DNA from: JAFECT01 sp036501825
GTDB taxonomy: Bacteria > Pseudomonadota > Alphaproteobacteria > Caulobacterales > Caulobacteraceae
Direction: 5' to 3'
Assembly: GCA_036501825.1 (NCBI GenBank)
Contig: DASXZP010000015.1
Location: 6,047 to 70,046, forward strand
Length of the DNA stretch: 64,000 nt
Both the position numbers and the translations under genes were made by a program. The stretch's first letter is position 1, and each line of letters starts with the position of its first letter. This document shows positions 25,617 to 33,739 of the stretch, in pieces. A model generated the notes under the pieces. That model saw only the letters and a program-made list of their open reading frames with translations. It made no database searches and was not told the origin of the DNA.

Positions 25617-26138
25617 ATGCTTGGTTCGTTCGACTTGCAGGATCCGCCCCGCGCGCCCAAGGGCGCCGCGGGCATCGCCGTCCGTCCGGAAGTGTTCCTC
25701 TATCCCGCGTGGAGCGGGACCGGTCTGCTTTGCGACGCCTTCGGCATTCCGAAGGAGCGCTATGAGCTGCGCGGCGCCGGCCGCACCGACGACGACGGCA
25801 CCATCGTCATCGAATACGAGTCCGGTTTCGACAGCGGCATCGTCAACACCTACGTCTGGGCCTTCCGCAAGGAGCCCGGCGATCTGCTCTACGCCTACGA
25901 CCGGCGCAACGCGCTCGAGGCCAAGGGCCGGATGACCGCCGACGGCTGGCGCTGGGCCTTCTTCGCCGTGGGCCACACGCCTTTCGGGCGCCGCCGCTGC
26001 CGCGTAGAGGTGGTCTATCGCGTGGTCAGCCCCCATGAAGCGACCTCGGCGGTGACCCTGTCGATGTTCGGCGTAACCGTCGCCACCGGCTCGACCCACA
26101 TCAAGCACGTCAGCGCGATCGACTCGAAGGCGGCTTAG
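25617..26138 (+). CDS. DUF3833-like protein (paralogue of 19565-20062)
   Basis: 173 residues. It shares with the gene at 19565 the motifs EVFLYPAWSGTG, CDAFGIPKERYE, the DDDGTIVIEYESGFDSG strand and SPHEATSAVTLSMFGVTVATGSTHIKH. The DUF3833-type pattern of repeated strands suggests a lipid-binding barrel. No signal peptide is evident. Its stop shares four bases with the convergent lipoprotein gene (26135-26138). Two copies 6 kb apart suggest an old duplication or two related cargoes. Confidence 0.7.
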   Translation: MLGSFDLQDPPRAPKGAAGIAVRPEVFLYPAWSGTGLLCDAFGIPKERYELRGAGRTDDDGTIVIEYESGFDSGIVNTYVWAFRKEPGDLLYAYDRRNALEAKGRMTADGWRWAFFAVGHTPFGRRRCRVEVVYRVVSPHEATSAVTLSMFGVTVATGSTHIKHVSAIDSKAA

Positions 26139-26635
26139 TCCCCGCTCGTTTCTTTGGGTGTGTCGTCTGCGTTGGGATGCAGGTCGGCCAGGACCTTGCG
26201 TCCGCGTCCGCTCTCTTCGCCGCGCGAGACGATCTTGATCACCGCGTCGTGGCACAGCGCGACCGCCGCCGACCCCTGCTGGCTCTTGTCCATCGCCAAG
26301 CGCGTCGCCGCGTCGGAGCGCGCATAGGCGGCCGCATCGTCGCGGGTTGAGCGCGCGCCGCCTGAGTCCTTGCACAGGTCGTCACTGAGCGGTCCATACC
26401 GGGAAAGCTTGTCTTCCGCCGCGGCGATGCGCTTGGCGTTGACCGCGGCGTAGTCGCCCTGCATCACGTCGGCGGAACAGCGAAGCGTGGCGGTGGTGAT
26501 CGTCCACTCGCGACAGCTGCGCGGCTCCGAGGCGTCGGATTGAACCGCCGGCGTGTGTTTCTTCGGCGACGGGTTAGTGCAGGCGGCGACCGCGGCAAGG
26601 CCGGCGATAGCGAGAACACTGAGGCGGCGGCGCAT
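26135..26635 (-). CDS. Small lipoprotein of unknown function
   Basis: 166 residues. The type II signal peptide (MRRRLSVLAIAGLAAVAAC) has its lipobox at VAAC (Cys19). The mature part has four Cys residues (RSCREW, LRCSAD, LCKDS and LCHDAV), probably two disulfides, and a helical central region (AAVNAKRIAAAEDKLSRYGPLSD) that recalls lysozyme-inhibitor-like or DUF1311-type periplasmic proteins. No confident family. It is convergent with a DUF3833-like gene. Confidence 0.7.
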   Translation of the reverse strand: MRRRLSVLAIAGLAAVAACTNPSPKKHTPAVQSDASEPRSCREWTITTATLRCSADVMQGDYAAVNAKRIAAAEDKLSRYGPLSDDLCKDSGGARSTRDDAAAYARSDAATRLAMDKSQQGSAAVALCHDAVIKIVSRGEESGRGRKVLADLHPNADDTPKETSGD

Positions 26636-26689
26636 TGGTTTCCCCCGGCAGGCGCGGCGATCCTAAGCGAAGCGGCGCGGTTTGGAAGG

Positions 26690-27019
26690 TCAGCTGCGCG
26701 GGCGGGCCGCTTTCGGCGCCTTGCCCGCGATCCGGGCGCTCTCGGTCTTCAGCGGCTTGGACACCGGGCAGACCTCCTGGGCGAAGTCGTTGAGCGTATT
26801 GACCAGATTGTCCGGCGTCAGGCGGTAGTAGACGTACTGGCCGCGCTTCTCGCTTTCCACCAGGCCCGCGCCTTCGAGCAGGGACAGGTGCTGGGAGACG
26901 GCGGGCTTGGAGATCTCGAAACGCGCCGCGATCTCGCCGGCGGTGAGCTCGGCGTGGGCCAGATAGGCCAGGATCTTGCGCCGGACCACCGACGACAGGG
27001 CTTCGAAGATTCGCTGCAT
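26690..27019 (-). CDS. ArsR/SmtB-family transcriptional repressor
   Basis: 109 residues from the ATG at 27019, the start where the winged-helix domain begins; a longer frame to 27193 crosses the divergent promoter. The HTH is EIAARFEISKPAVSQHLSLLEGAGLVESEKRGQYVYYRL, close to SdpR/PagR-type members. The metal-sensing CxC motif of ArsR is absent; the single Cys lies in a CPVSK tail. It is divergent from a fatty-acid desaturase gene. Two copies of an ATTTAAG(T/C)AAT motif in between are likely its operators. Confidence 0.85.
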   Translation of the reverse strand: MQRIFEALSSVVRRKILAYLAHAELTAGEIAARFEISKPAVSQHLSLLEGAGLVESEKRGQYVYYRLTPDNLVNTLNDFAQEVCPVSKPLKTESARIAGKAPKAARPRS

Positions 27020-27067
27020 GGCTCCAGCTTTGCGCGCATCGGCCCCCAGGTCGAGGGCCCGTTCACT

Positions 27068-27129
27068 ATTTAAGTAATTTCCTAAGGGCTTGCCAGGGGG
27101 TCGAAAAGGATTTAAGCAATAAATTAAAT
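27068..27129. promoter_or_regulatory. Repeated ATTTAAG(T/C)AAT operator-like motif between divergent genes
   Basis: Copies lie at 27068-27078 (T version) and 27110-27120 (C version). Their starts are 42 bp apart, close to four helical turns, so both face the same side of the DNA. The second copy is followed by TTAAAT, completing a palindrome-like ATTTAA-N8-TTAAAT (27110-27129). The block is strikingly AT-rich for this genome. It sits between the ArsR repressor and the desaturase. Motif seen; binding inferred. Confidence 0.6.
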
Positions 27130-27152
27130 ACCCAACCAATTGGGAGGCTGAC

Positions 27153-28133
27153 ATGGCGCAAAACGCGGTCAGGGCCGGGGAGGCCCGCTTCATCGAAGAC
27201 CCTTACGCGGTCAATTCGCTTTGGACGGGGCCGGGCGATGACCCGGTGCGCGGAAGACTGGAGTGGGACCCGGCGCGCTCGTTCTGGAATGGCGCCATGG
27301 CGCTGGTCGCGCTCGTGTTCGGTCCGCTGACGGCGACCCCTTCGGCGATTGCGGTGTTCGTGCTCACGACCGGCGCCGTCCTGATGCTGGGCCACTCGGT
27401 CGGCTTTCACCGGCGTCTGATCCACCGCAGCTTCAAATGTCCGAAGTGGCTCGAACGCGTGCTGGCCTGGTTCGGCACGGCGGTGGGCATGAGCGGACCG
27501 CTGTGGATGATCAGGTCCCACGACGTTCGCGATTGGGGTCAGCGTCAACCCGATTGTCACCCGGCGCTGCGTCACGGCGCTTCGCTGCACGTCGACTACT
27601 GGTGGAACCTGCACTGCCGCCTGGTGCTGGACCATCCGCCACGCTTCGATCCCGGCCCCGGCATCGGCGACGACCGCTTCTATCGTTTCCTGGAGCGCAC
27701 CTGGATGTTGCAGCAGGCGCCGATCGCGCTGGCGCTCTACGCACTGGGCGGATGGGATTGGGTGGTGTGGGGCGTCGGCGTGCGCGTGTTCGCCTGCGTC
27801 ACCGGCCATTGGTTCGTCGGCCGCCACGCACATCGCCAGGGACCGCAGACCTGGCTGGTCGAGGGCGCGGGCGTGCAGGCGTTCGACGTGCCGTGGGCCG
27901 CCGTCCCGACCATGGGCGAAGCCTGGCACAACAACCACCACGCCTTCCCCGGCTCGGCACGGATGGGCCTCTATCCCGGCCAGGCCGACTGGGGCTTCCG
28001 CTTCATCCAGCTGCTCGAATGGCTGGGCCTCGCCTGGGACATCCGCACCCCCGACACCCTGCCGCCGCGCGCGTGCTTGCGACCGGCGCCCGACGCGTGC
28101 GTGCAGATCGAGCAAGAAGGAGTTCGCGCATGA
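27153..28133 (+). CDS. Membrane fatty-acid desaturase
   Basis: 326 residues. Desaturases introduce a double bond in an acyl chain using a di-iron centre held by His boxes. Box 1 is His81/His86/His91 in HSVGFHRRLIH, and box 3 is HNNHH (259-263). Box 2 is unusual: the normal HRxHH is replaced by SHDVRDWGQRQPDCH (His123, His136), a variant of a bacterial subfamily. Hydrophobic segments flank the boxes. It is the first gene of a two-gene unit (ATGA overlap with a TM protein), and is probably repressed by the divergent ArsR protein. Confidence 0.85.
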   Translation: MAQNAVRAGEARFIEDPYAVNSLWTGPGDDPVRGRLEWDPARSFWNGAMALVALVFGPLTATPSAIAVFVLTTGAVLMLGHSVGFHRRLIHRSFKCPKWLERVLAWFGTAVGMSGPLWMIRSHDVRDWGQRQPDCHPALRHGASLHVDYWWNLHCRLVLDHPPRFDPGPGIGDDRFYRFLERTWMLQQAPIALALYALGGWDWVVWGVGVRVFACVTGHWFVGRHAHRQGPQTWLVEGAGVQAFDVPWAAVPTMGEAWHNNHHAFPGSARMGLYPGQADWGFRFIQLLEWLGLAWDIRTPDTLPPRACLRPAPDACVQIEQEGVRA

Positions 28134-28615
28134 CGGTGCTCGCACTACAGGACCGTTGGGTGACGACACCCGAACGAGTCGTCCGCGCCTGGTTCGCGGG
28201 ATCGTTGGCGGGCGGTATCGCGACACCGTTCGCGCTCTTCGGTCCGCTGCTGGTGCTGGCGCCGCTTCCCGAGCACTTGGATGTTGCCGCGGCGCTGAGC
28301 AGCCTTCTTCCGACGGTTATTTTTTCCGCCATGTTTGCGGCGTTCGGCTTCGCCGCGGGCATTGCCTTGCTCGGCGGTCCGGTCTGGTCATTGTTGCACG
28401 CGCTTGGTCTGCGCGCTTGGCCCTACGCGATCGGGCTGGGCGCAGCATTGGCCGGCGGCGTTGCGTCGTTGCTGATGTGGAGCCTTTCGTCGGATCATTC
28501 TTCACTCGATTGGCTTTGGTGGGGTTTGGCGCTCGCAGCCGCGGGCGCCCTAGCAGCGCTCGTCGTGTGGCGCGTCGCCTATCGACCCAAGCCGATGCCG
28601 CAAACCGTGTTCTAA
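28130..28615 (+). CDS. Four-TM membrane protein coupled to the desaturase
   Basis: 161 residues from ATG 28130, overlapping the desaturase stop by four bases, preceded by AAGAAGGAG. Hydrophobic segments: AWFAGSLAGGIATPFALFGPLLVLA, LPTVIFSAMFAAFGFAAGIALL, AIGLGAALAGGVASLLMW and WWGLALAAAGALAALVVW. No family is recognised. The coupling suggests a role in the membrane-lipid response shared with the desaturase. Confidence 0.75.
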   Translation: MTVLALQDRWVTTPERVVRAWFAGSLAGGIATPFALFGPLLVLAPLPEHLDVAAALSSLLPTVIFSAMFAAFGFAAGIALLGGPVWSLLHALGLRAWPYAIGLGAALAGGVASLLMWSLSSDHSSLDWLWWGLALAAAGALAALVVWRVAYRPKPMPQTVF

Positions 28616-28622
28616 AAGAAAA

Positions 28623-28646
28623 GGCCTCGCGGTTTCCCGCGAGGCC
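28623..28646 (-). terminator. Rho-independent terminator
   Basis: A perfect 10-bp stem, GGCCTCGCGG and its complement, encloses a 4-base loop. On the minus strand the hairpin is followed by TTTTCTTTT, so it ends the transcript of the Gly/His-rich gene that stops at 28671. It may also act on the opposing transcript ending at 28615. Confidence 0.85.
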
Positions 28647-28670
28647 CAATCCGTTCGGCTCGAGGACCGA

Positions 28671-29123
28671 TCAGTGGTGGTGACCACCACCGTGGCCGCC
28701 GTGGCCGCCGCCGTGTCCGCCGCCGTGTCCGCCACCGCCATGACCGCCGTGGCCGCCGCCCCCGTGACCGCCGAAGTGACCGCCGCCGCCGTGGCCGGCG
28801 AAGTGCCCGCCGCCGCCGTGGCCGCGCCATTCGCCGTAGCTACGATAGCCGTGGCCCCAGCCGCGGAAACCCCAGCCGCCGCCCCAGCCGAAGCCGCGGC
28901 GCGCGCCGTATCCGCACCAGTACCAGCCCGGACCGTTCCAGGCGTCGTCGTACCAGCAGTAGTTGTGACCGAGGTAGAGGAACACCTGGGTCTTTTCGAT
29001 CGTCGCACTGTTCGGCGTGTCCACACCCATGACCACGCCGGGCAGGGGCGCCGCGTTGGCGGGCGTGATCGCCGCGCCCGCAAGGGCCGTCGCCGCCGCC
29101 AAGCCTAAAAGAAGATTTCGCAT
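28671..29123 (-). CDS. Secreted Gly/His-rich protein
   Basis: 150 residues from the ATG at 29123. The signal peptide MRNLLLGLAAATALAGAAITPANA is followed by ~45 ordinary residues (LPGVVMGVDTPNSATIEKTQVFLYLGHNYCWYDDAWNG), then a Trp/Gly patch (GFGWGGGWGFRGWGHG) and a 50-residue tail built of HGGGG and HGGG units ending HHH. The His content suggests metal binding (zinc, nickel or copper) or self-assembly; neither is shown. Low-complexity DNA makes length polymorphism likely. A perfect terminator follows. Confidence 0.8.
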   Translation of the reverse strand: MRNLLLGLAAATALAGAAITPANAAPLPGVVMGVDTPNSATIEKTQVFLYLGHNYCWYDDAWNGPGWYWCGYGARRGFGWGGGWGFRGWGHGYRSYGEWRGHGGGGHFAGHGGGGHFGGHGGGGHGGHGGGGHGGGHGGGHGGHGGGHHH

Positions 29124-29338
29124 CCTGTCGTCTCCAGTTTTTTGATGCGCCCCCGTGCTTTCCGAGCGCAAGCTTTGCAGCCGGAAACCTTAACACTCGG
29201 GACGTGGAAAAAGGTCCCGAACCGGCCTCCGGAGGGCCCCAAACTCGTCTTTTACGCGTGAACCGCCCATGAACGGGGCGGTCATGGAACCGGGACGCAG
29301 ATCGGCGGTTTCGCCTTGCCGGCCAAGGAGTCTTGCAT

Positions 29339-29767
29339 ATGAACCGGGTGGTGAACGTCGACCATCTTTCGATCCGGGTGAGCGACTTTCAGACGTCGAA
29401 GACCTTCTACGGCAAGCTGTTCGAGTTCCTGGGATTCACCGTGCTGGATGAGTATGACGACGCCATCGGCTGGACCAACGGGCGGACCCGGTTCTGGATC
29501 GGCCAGGCGGACGCGCGCGGGCGGCGCAAGAAACACCGCATCGGCGACGTGGGGTTCCATCACTACGCCTTCGAGCTGCGCAGCCGCGCCGACGTCGATG
29601 CCTTGCAGGCGTTCCTGAAAAAGCGGCGCGTGAAGATCGTCGATCCGGCGGATGAGTATTACGACGACTATTACGCGGTGTTCTTTCTCGATCCCGACGG
29701 CCTGAAACTCGAAGGCTGCAAGTGGGGTGAGAAGTCGGGCAAGAACCCCGCGAAGGCGAAAGCCTAG
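29339..29767 (+). CDS. VOC-family (glyoxalase/bleomycin-resistance fold) protein
   Basis: 142 residues from ATG 29339, with AAGGAG eight bases upstream. The paired beta-alpha-beta-beta-beta modules are visible: VDHLSIRVSDFQTSKTFYGKLFEFLGF and then DVGFHHYAFELRSRADVDALQAFLKK, ending YYAVFFLDPDGLKLEGCKWG. Likely metal ligands are His11 (VDHLSI), a His in the FHHYAF segment and the Glu in LKLEG. The reaction is unknown. It is convergent with the cytochrome c gene. Confidence 0.88.
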   Translation: MNRVVNVDHLSIRVSDFQTSKTFYGKLFEFLGFTVLDEYDDAIGWTNGRTRFWIGQADARGRRKKHRIGDVGFHHYAFELRSRADVDALQAFLKKRRVKIVDPADEYYDDYYAVFFLDPDGLKLEGCKWGEKSGKNPAKAKA

Positions 29768-29768
29768 A

Positions 29769-31067
29769 TCAACGCTGCTCCGCCGCCGGCGGCTCTTTCT
29801 GGATCGGGTGCGCCGCCGTCTTGTGCCGCAGGCTCGCGACGTCGCCCACCGACACCGGCGGGGCCGAATTGCCGAAGCTGTTGCGCACATAGGTCGCGAC
29901 CGCGGCGATCTGGTGGTCGCTGAGCTTCCACGCAAACGCCGGCATGGCGAACGGTGTCGGGCGGTCGGTCGTGGCGGTGCTCTGGCTGCCGGTCAGGATA
30001 TAGCGGACCATGGTGGTCGGATCGCGCTGCTGGGCGTTGGCGCTGCCGCGAAGGGCTGGGAACAGGCGCGGCTCGCCTGCGCCGTCGACGCCGTGACAGG
30101 CCGAGCACTGATCGCGATAGATGGCGCCGCCCTCGGCCATCAGATCGCCGGGCGCGCCGCGGGCGGTGGGGGGCTGCGACGGCGCCAGGCTCTTCAGATA
30201 GATGGCGATGTCGCGCCGGTCCTCGTCGCTCATCTGGGTGGTGGAGTGGATCAGCACGCTCGACATCGAGGCGCCGCCGTTGCTGTGCGCGTTGCGGCCG
30301 GTTTTCAGAAACTCCACGATGTCGTCCTGGCTCCAGGTCCCCAGCCCGTTCGGCGCGCCGGTCAGGTCGGGCGCGACCCAGTCCTCGATCTTGCCGCCTT
30401 GCAGCGGCTTGGAGCGGCTGTCGGCCTGCAGCAAATTCTTGGGCGTGTGGCAGGCGCCGCAGTGGCCGAGGCCGGTGACGATATAGGCGCCGCGGTTCCA
30501 TTCGGCGCTCTGGTCGCTGCGCGGCTGAAATGTTCCGGCCTTGAAGAACAGAGCATTCCAGATGGTCATGCTCGCGCGGATGTTCACCGGGAACATCAGT
30601 GTGTTCGGCGGCGGCGTATAGTTCGACGCCGGTATGGTCAGCAGATAGGCGCGCAACGCGTCGGAATCCGCGCGCGAAACGCGGGTGAAATAGACATAGG
30701 GAAAGGCGGGGTAGAGGTGCGCGCCGTCGGCGCGGCGGCCCTCGTGCATCGCCCGCCAGAACTGGTCCGCCGTCCACGATCCGATGCCGGCCTTCGGGTC
30801 GGGGGTGATGTTGGCGGTATAGATCGTCCCGAAGGACGACTGTAGCGGCAGGCCGCCGGCGAGCGGCGCGCCGCCGGGCCGCGTATGGCATCCGGCGCAG
30901 TCGCCCAACACCGCGAGATAGCGTCCGCGCGCGACCGGGTCTGGGGTCGTGCTTTGCACCGGCGTCGCAACAGGCGCCGGATCCTGCGCCGTATGTCCCG
31001 CAGCGACCGCGATCGCGCCGGCGGCCAGAATACAGGCGAAGGCAAGGGCGGGAAGCACGCGTCTCAT
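29769..31067 (-). CDS. Triheme cytochrome c subunit of gluconate 2-dehydrogenase-type complex
   Basis: 432 residues with an N-terminal signal segment. Three covalent-heme motifs CxxCH are seen: Cys57-His61, Cys203-His207 and Cys321-His325. The family (AdhB/GADH beta subunit) passes electrons from a periplasmic FAD subunit to the quinone pool. The ATGA overlap with the upstream GMC gene shows coupling. Order of the operon from 5' to 3': small subunit, GMC dehydrogenase, cytochrome. Confidence 0.92.
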   Translation of the reverse strand: MRRVLPALAFACILAAGAIAVAAGHTAQDPAPVATPVQSTTPDPVARGRYLAVLGDCAGCHTRPGGAPLAGGLPLQSSFGTIYTANITPDPKAGIGSWTADQFWRAMHEGRRADGAHLYPAFPYVYFTRVSRADSDALRAYLLTIPASNYTPPPNTLMFPVNIRASMTIWNALFFKAGTFQPRSDQSAEWNRGAYIVTGLGHCGACHTPKNLLQADSRSKPLQGGKIEDWVAPDLTGAPNGLGTWSQDDIVEFLKTGRNAHSNGGASMSSVLIHSTTQMSDEDRRDIAIYLKSLAPSQPPTARGAPGDLMAEGGAIYRDQCSACHGVDGAGEPRLFPALRGSANAQQRDPTTMVRYILTGSQSTATTDRPTPFAMPAFAWKLSDHQIAAVATYVRNSFGNSAPPVSVGDVASLRHKTAAHPIQKEPPAAEQR

Positions 31068-32833
31068 GCGTGCACCAGCGGCTGGCCGGGCGCCTTCAGA
31101 TAGTGCGTGCGGATGGCGTCGGTGCAGCGGTAGGTCAGGGCCGCCACCGTGCCGGTCGGGTTATAGCCGGCGTTCTGCGGGAAGGCGTTGGCGCCGGGGA
31201 CGAACAGGTTGGGAACGTCCCAGCTCTGCAGATAGGTGTTGAGCACGCTGTCGCGCGGGTTGGCCCCCATGATCGCGCCGCCGGTATTGTGCGTCGTCTG
31301 GTAGGGCACGATGTCGTAGGAGCCCGCGCGCTTGTTGACCTTGATCTCGCGCGGGTTCATGGCGCGGCCCATCTCGGCGGCGCGGTCGGTCAGATAGTCC
31401 GACATCTTGTGTTCGTTGTCGGTGAAGTCGAAGGTCATGCGCAACAGTGGGCGGCCGAGCGCGTCCTTGTAGGTCGGATCGAGGTCGAGCCGGTTCTGCT
31501 TGTGGCTCATCACCGCGCCGTGGGTGGAGATCGTGGCGGCGCGCAGATAGTTCTTGGCGACCGCACGTTTCCAGCCTGAACCCCAGGTGGGGGCGCCATT
31601 TGGGGTCGGGTGCGTCTCGATCGGCCGCGCGCCGGTCTGCATCAGCCCGATATAGCCGCCGCCGATGAAACCCAGGCCGCTGTGGTCGAAGTTGTCGCCG
31701 TTGTAGTCGTTGCACATCATCCCCAAGGCGCCCGCGCCGATGAACGGGTTGAGGATCTTGTCGTCATAGAAGACGTTCACCGACGAGGTGATCTGATAGG
31801 CGTAGTTCTTGCCGACCAGGCCTTCGCCGGTGGACGGATCGTAGGGCTTGCCCACGTCCGACAGCAGCAGCATGCGCACGTTCTCGAGACTGTAGGCGCA
31901 CAGGATGACGAGGTCCGCCGGCTGGAAGATTTCGCGTCCCTGGGCGTCGACATAGGTTACGCCGGTCGCCGTCTTGCCGTCGGGCGACAGCTCGATCTTC
32001 ATCACTTCCGAGTGGGTGCGCAGCGTGAAGTTCGGCTTGCGCATCAACACCGGCAGGATGGTGGTCTGCGCCGTCGCCTTGGAATAGTTGCCGCAGCCGT
32101 ATTTCTCGCAGAAGCCGCAGAAGGTGCACTGGGCGAGCTGTACGCCCAGCGGATTGGTATAGGGCCGCGAACTGTTGGCGGCCGGGTGCGGGAAGGGATG
32201 GCGCCCGGTCTCGCTCGCCGCCTTGGCGAACAGCATCGGCGCATAGGGCATGTCGAGCGGCGGGTTCGGATAGTCGCGCCGGCGCGGGCCCTCGAACGGA
32301 TCGCCGCCGGGCACGATCTGGCCGCCCAGATTGCCGGCCTTGCCCGACACGCCGCAGAGGTATTCGAACTTGTCGTAATAGGGTTCGAGGTCGTCGTAGC
32401 TGACGCCCCAGTCCTGGATGGTCATATCGTCGGGCACGGCGGCCTTGCCGTAGCGCGAGACGTTGTGGCTGCGCGCCTGAAAGTCGGTCGGCAGGAAGCG
32501 CCAGACCTGGCCGTTCCAGTGCACGCCCGATCCGCCGACGTTCGAGCCCGGCAGGAACGAGCCGAGATGGCGCATCGGCAGCGCGGTCTGGCCGTCGTTG
32601 TTGCGGAAAGTCAGGGTCTCGTGGTTCAGCCGCTCGAACAGTTCGTGACGCCAATAGTAGCGCAGCTCGTCCTGGGCGAAGGTGGTGGCGAAATCCGTGG
32701 GCGTGTCGCGCCACGATCCCTTTTCGAGCGCGACAACGTTCAGGCCCATGTCGGTCAGTTCCTGACCCATCATGGCGCCGACCCAGCCGAAGCCGATCAG
32801 CACCGCGTCGGTCTTGGGGAGCGTCTGGGCCAT
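31064..32833 (-). CDS. GMC oxidoreductase, FAD subunit of gluconate 2-dehydrogenase-type complex
   Basis: 589 residues. The N-terminal dinucleotide-binding loop is VLIGFGWVGAMMGQEL. The Cys-rich motif QCTFCGFCEKYGC near residue 235 is the 3Fe-4S cluster site known from FAD-dependent glucose and fructose dehydrogenases of this group. The C-terminal active-site region holds HNTGGAIMG and NPTGTVAALTYRCTDAI. It oxidises a sugar or sugar acid (gluconate is the family reference) in the periplasm. No signal peptide is present, so it is probably exported in complex with the Tat-targeted small subunit, which lies two bases upstream. Confidence 0.93.
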   Translation of the reverse strand: MAQTLPKTDAVLIGFGWVGAMMGQELTDMGLNVVALEKGSWRDTPTDFATTFAQDELRYYWRHELFERLNHETLTFRNNDGQTALPMRHLGSFLPGSNVGGSGVHWNGQVWRFLPTDFQARSHNVSRYGKAAVPDDMTIQDWGVSYDDLEPYYDKFEYLCGVSGKAGNLGGQIVPGGDPFEGPRRRDYPNPPLDMPYAPMLFAKAASETGRHPFPHPAANSSRPYTNPLGVQLAQCTFCGFCEKYGCGNYSKATAQTTILPVLMRKPNFTLRTHSEVMKIELSPDGKTATGVTYVDAQGREIFQPADLVILCAYSLENVRMLLLSDVGKPYDPSTGEGLVGKNYAYQITSSVNVFYDDKILNPFIGAGALGMMCNDYNGDNFDHSGLGFIGGGYIGLMQTGARPIETHPTPNGAPTWGSGWKRAVAKNYLRAATISTHGAVMSHKQNRLDLDPTYKDALGRPLLRMTFDFTDNEHKMSDYLTDRAAEMGRAMNPREIKVNKRAGSYDIVPYQTTHNTGGAIMGANPRDSVLNTYLQSWDVPNLFVPGANAFPQNAGYNPTGTVAALTYRCTDAIRTHYLKAPGQPLVHA

Positions 32834-32835
32834 GG

Positions 32836-33579
32836 TCAGCTTTCGCGCGACCAGCCGGGGCGGCCGCTGATGCCGACGGGCGGCAGGGGATAGGGCTTGC
32901 CGTAGGCGAGGACGAATTCACGCTGGTCGTAGCGCGCGCCGGAGAAGCCGATCAGCTTCCACCCGGCCATGTCGCGATTGCCGCCGTAGATCGGGTCGGA
33001 GAAAAACCCCTCGATCACGTTTTGCAGGAACATCGTGAAGAAGGCTTTGGAATCGACGTTGGGCAACGTCGTCGATCCGCTCTCCAGGCCCTTCAGGAAC
33101 GCGTCCTGTTTGTCCGCGGCGATCTGATGGAAGGGTGCGTTGTTCTGCCGGCCGCTGACGTCGTCGATGTCCTTGATCGCGGCGCGGTACATTTCCGCGG
33201 GGGTCAGGCGGCTCTGATAGCCCTGGGTCTTCTCGCCCTTGGGCCACGGGCCGGTCATGTACCAGCGCGTGCCGTGACCGAATTCGCCCGCAAGCTGGCG
33301 GTCGATGAACACCGGCACGCCGGCCTCTACCGCGCCGGGTCCCAAATCATCGGCGGGGATCATTCGCGCGCAGGCGGCTTCGATGAAGGCGGCTTCCGGC
33401 TGGCTGAAATAGACGTAGCCGCCCGACACGTCGGTGCGCTCGGGGAAGGTCGCGCTGTTCGGTTTGAAGGGGACGCCCTTGGCGGTCAGGTCGGCGGCGG
33501 CCGCGGTTACGCCAGAGGCGGCGGACAGCACTGCTCCCGCAGCGAGCATGCGTCGGCGGCTGATGGGTTGCGCAGCCAT
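32836..33579 (-). CDS. Gluconate 2-dehydrogenase subunit 3 (small, Tat-exported)
   Basis: 247 residues. A Tat signal (ISRRRMLAAGAVLSAASGVTAAAA) carries the twin-arginine motif SRRRML. The mature part contains YFSQPEAAFIEAACARMIPADDLGPGAVEAGVPVFIDRQL, the family signature of the small subunit that chaperones and exports the GMC subunit. It is the promoter-proximal gene of the three-gene operon. Confidence 0.92.
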   Translation of the reverse strand: MAAQPISRRRMLAAGAVLSAASGVTAAAADLTAKGVPFKPNSATFPERTDVSGGYVYFSQPEAAFIEAACARMIPADDLGPGAVEAGVPVFIDRQLAGEFGHGTRWYMTGPWPKGEKTQGYQSRLTPAEMYRAAIKDIDDVSGRQNNAPFHQIAADKQDAFLKGLESGSTTLPNVDSKAFFTMFLQNVIEGFFSDPIYGGNRDMAGWKLIGFSGARYDQREFVLAYGKPYPLPPVGISGRPGWSRES

Positions 33580-33739
33580 GGGGCGCCCCGCCCGGTCGGG
33601 ATAGACCGGCGCAGACTGAAACGTGGCCGTGTGAGGTTTGTTCCGTCGCTCACGGCAAATTCAGACCGGCAAACCGGGGGTCCGGAGCAGCTTTCAAGCG
33701 CAAGACCTTGATTTGGGGCAGGATCGTCCAGCTGGACGC

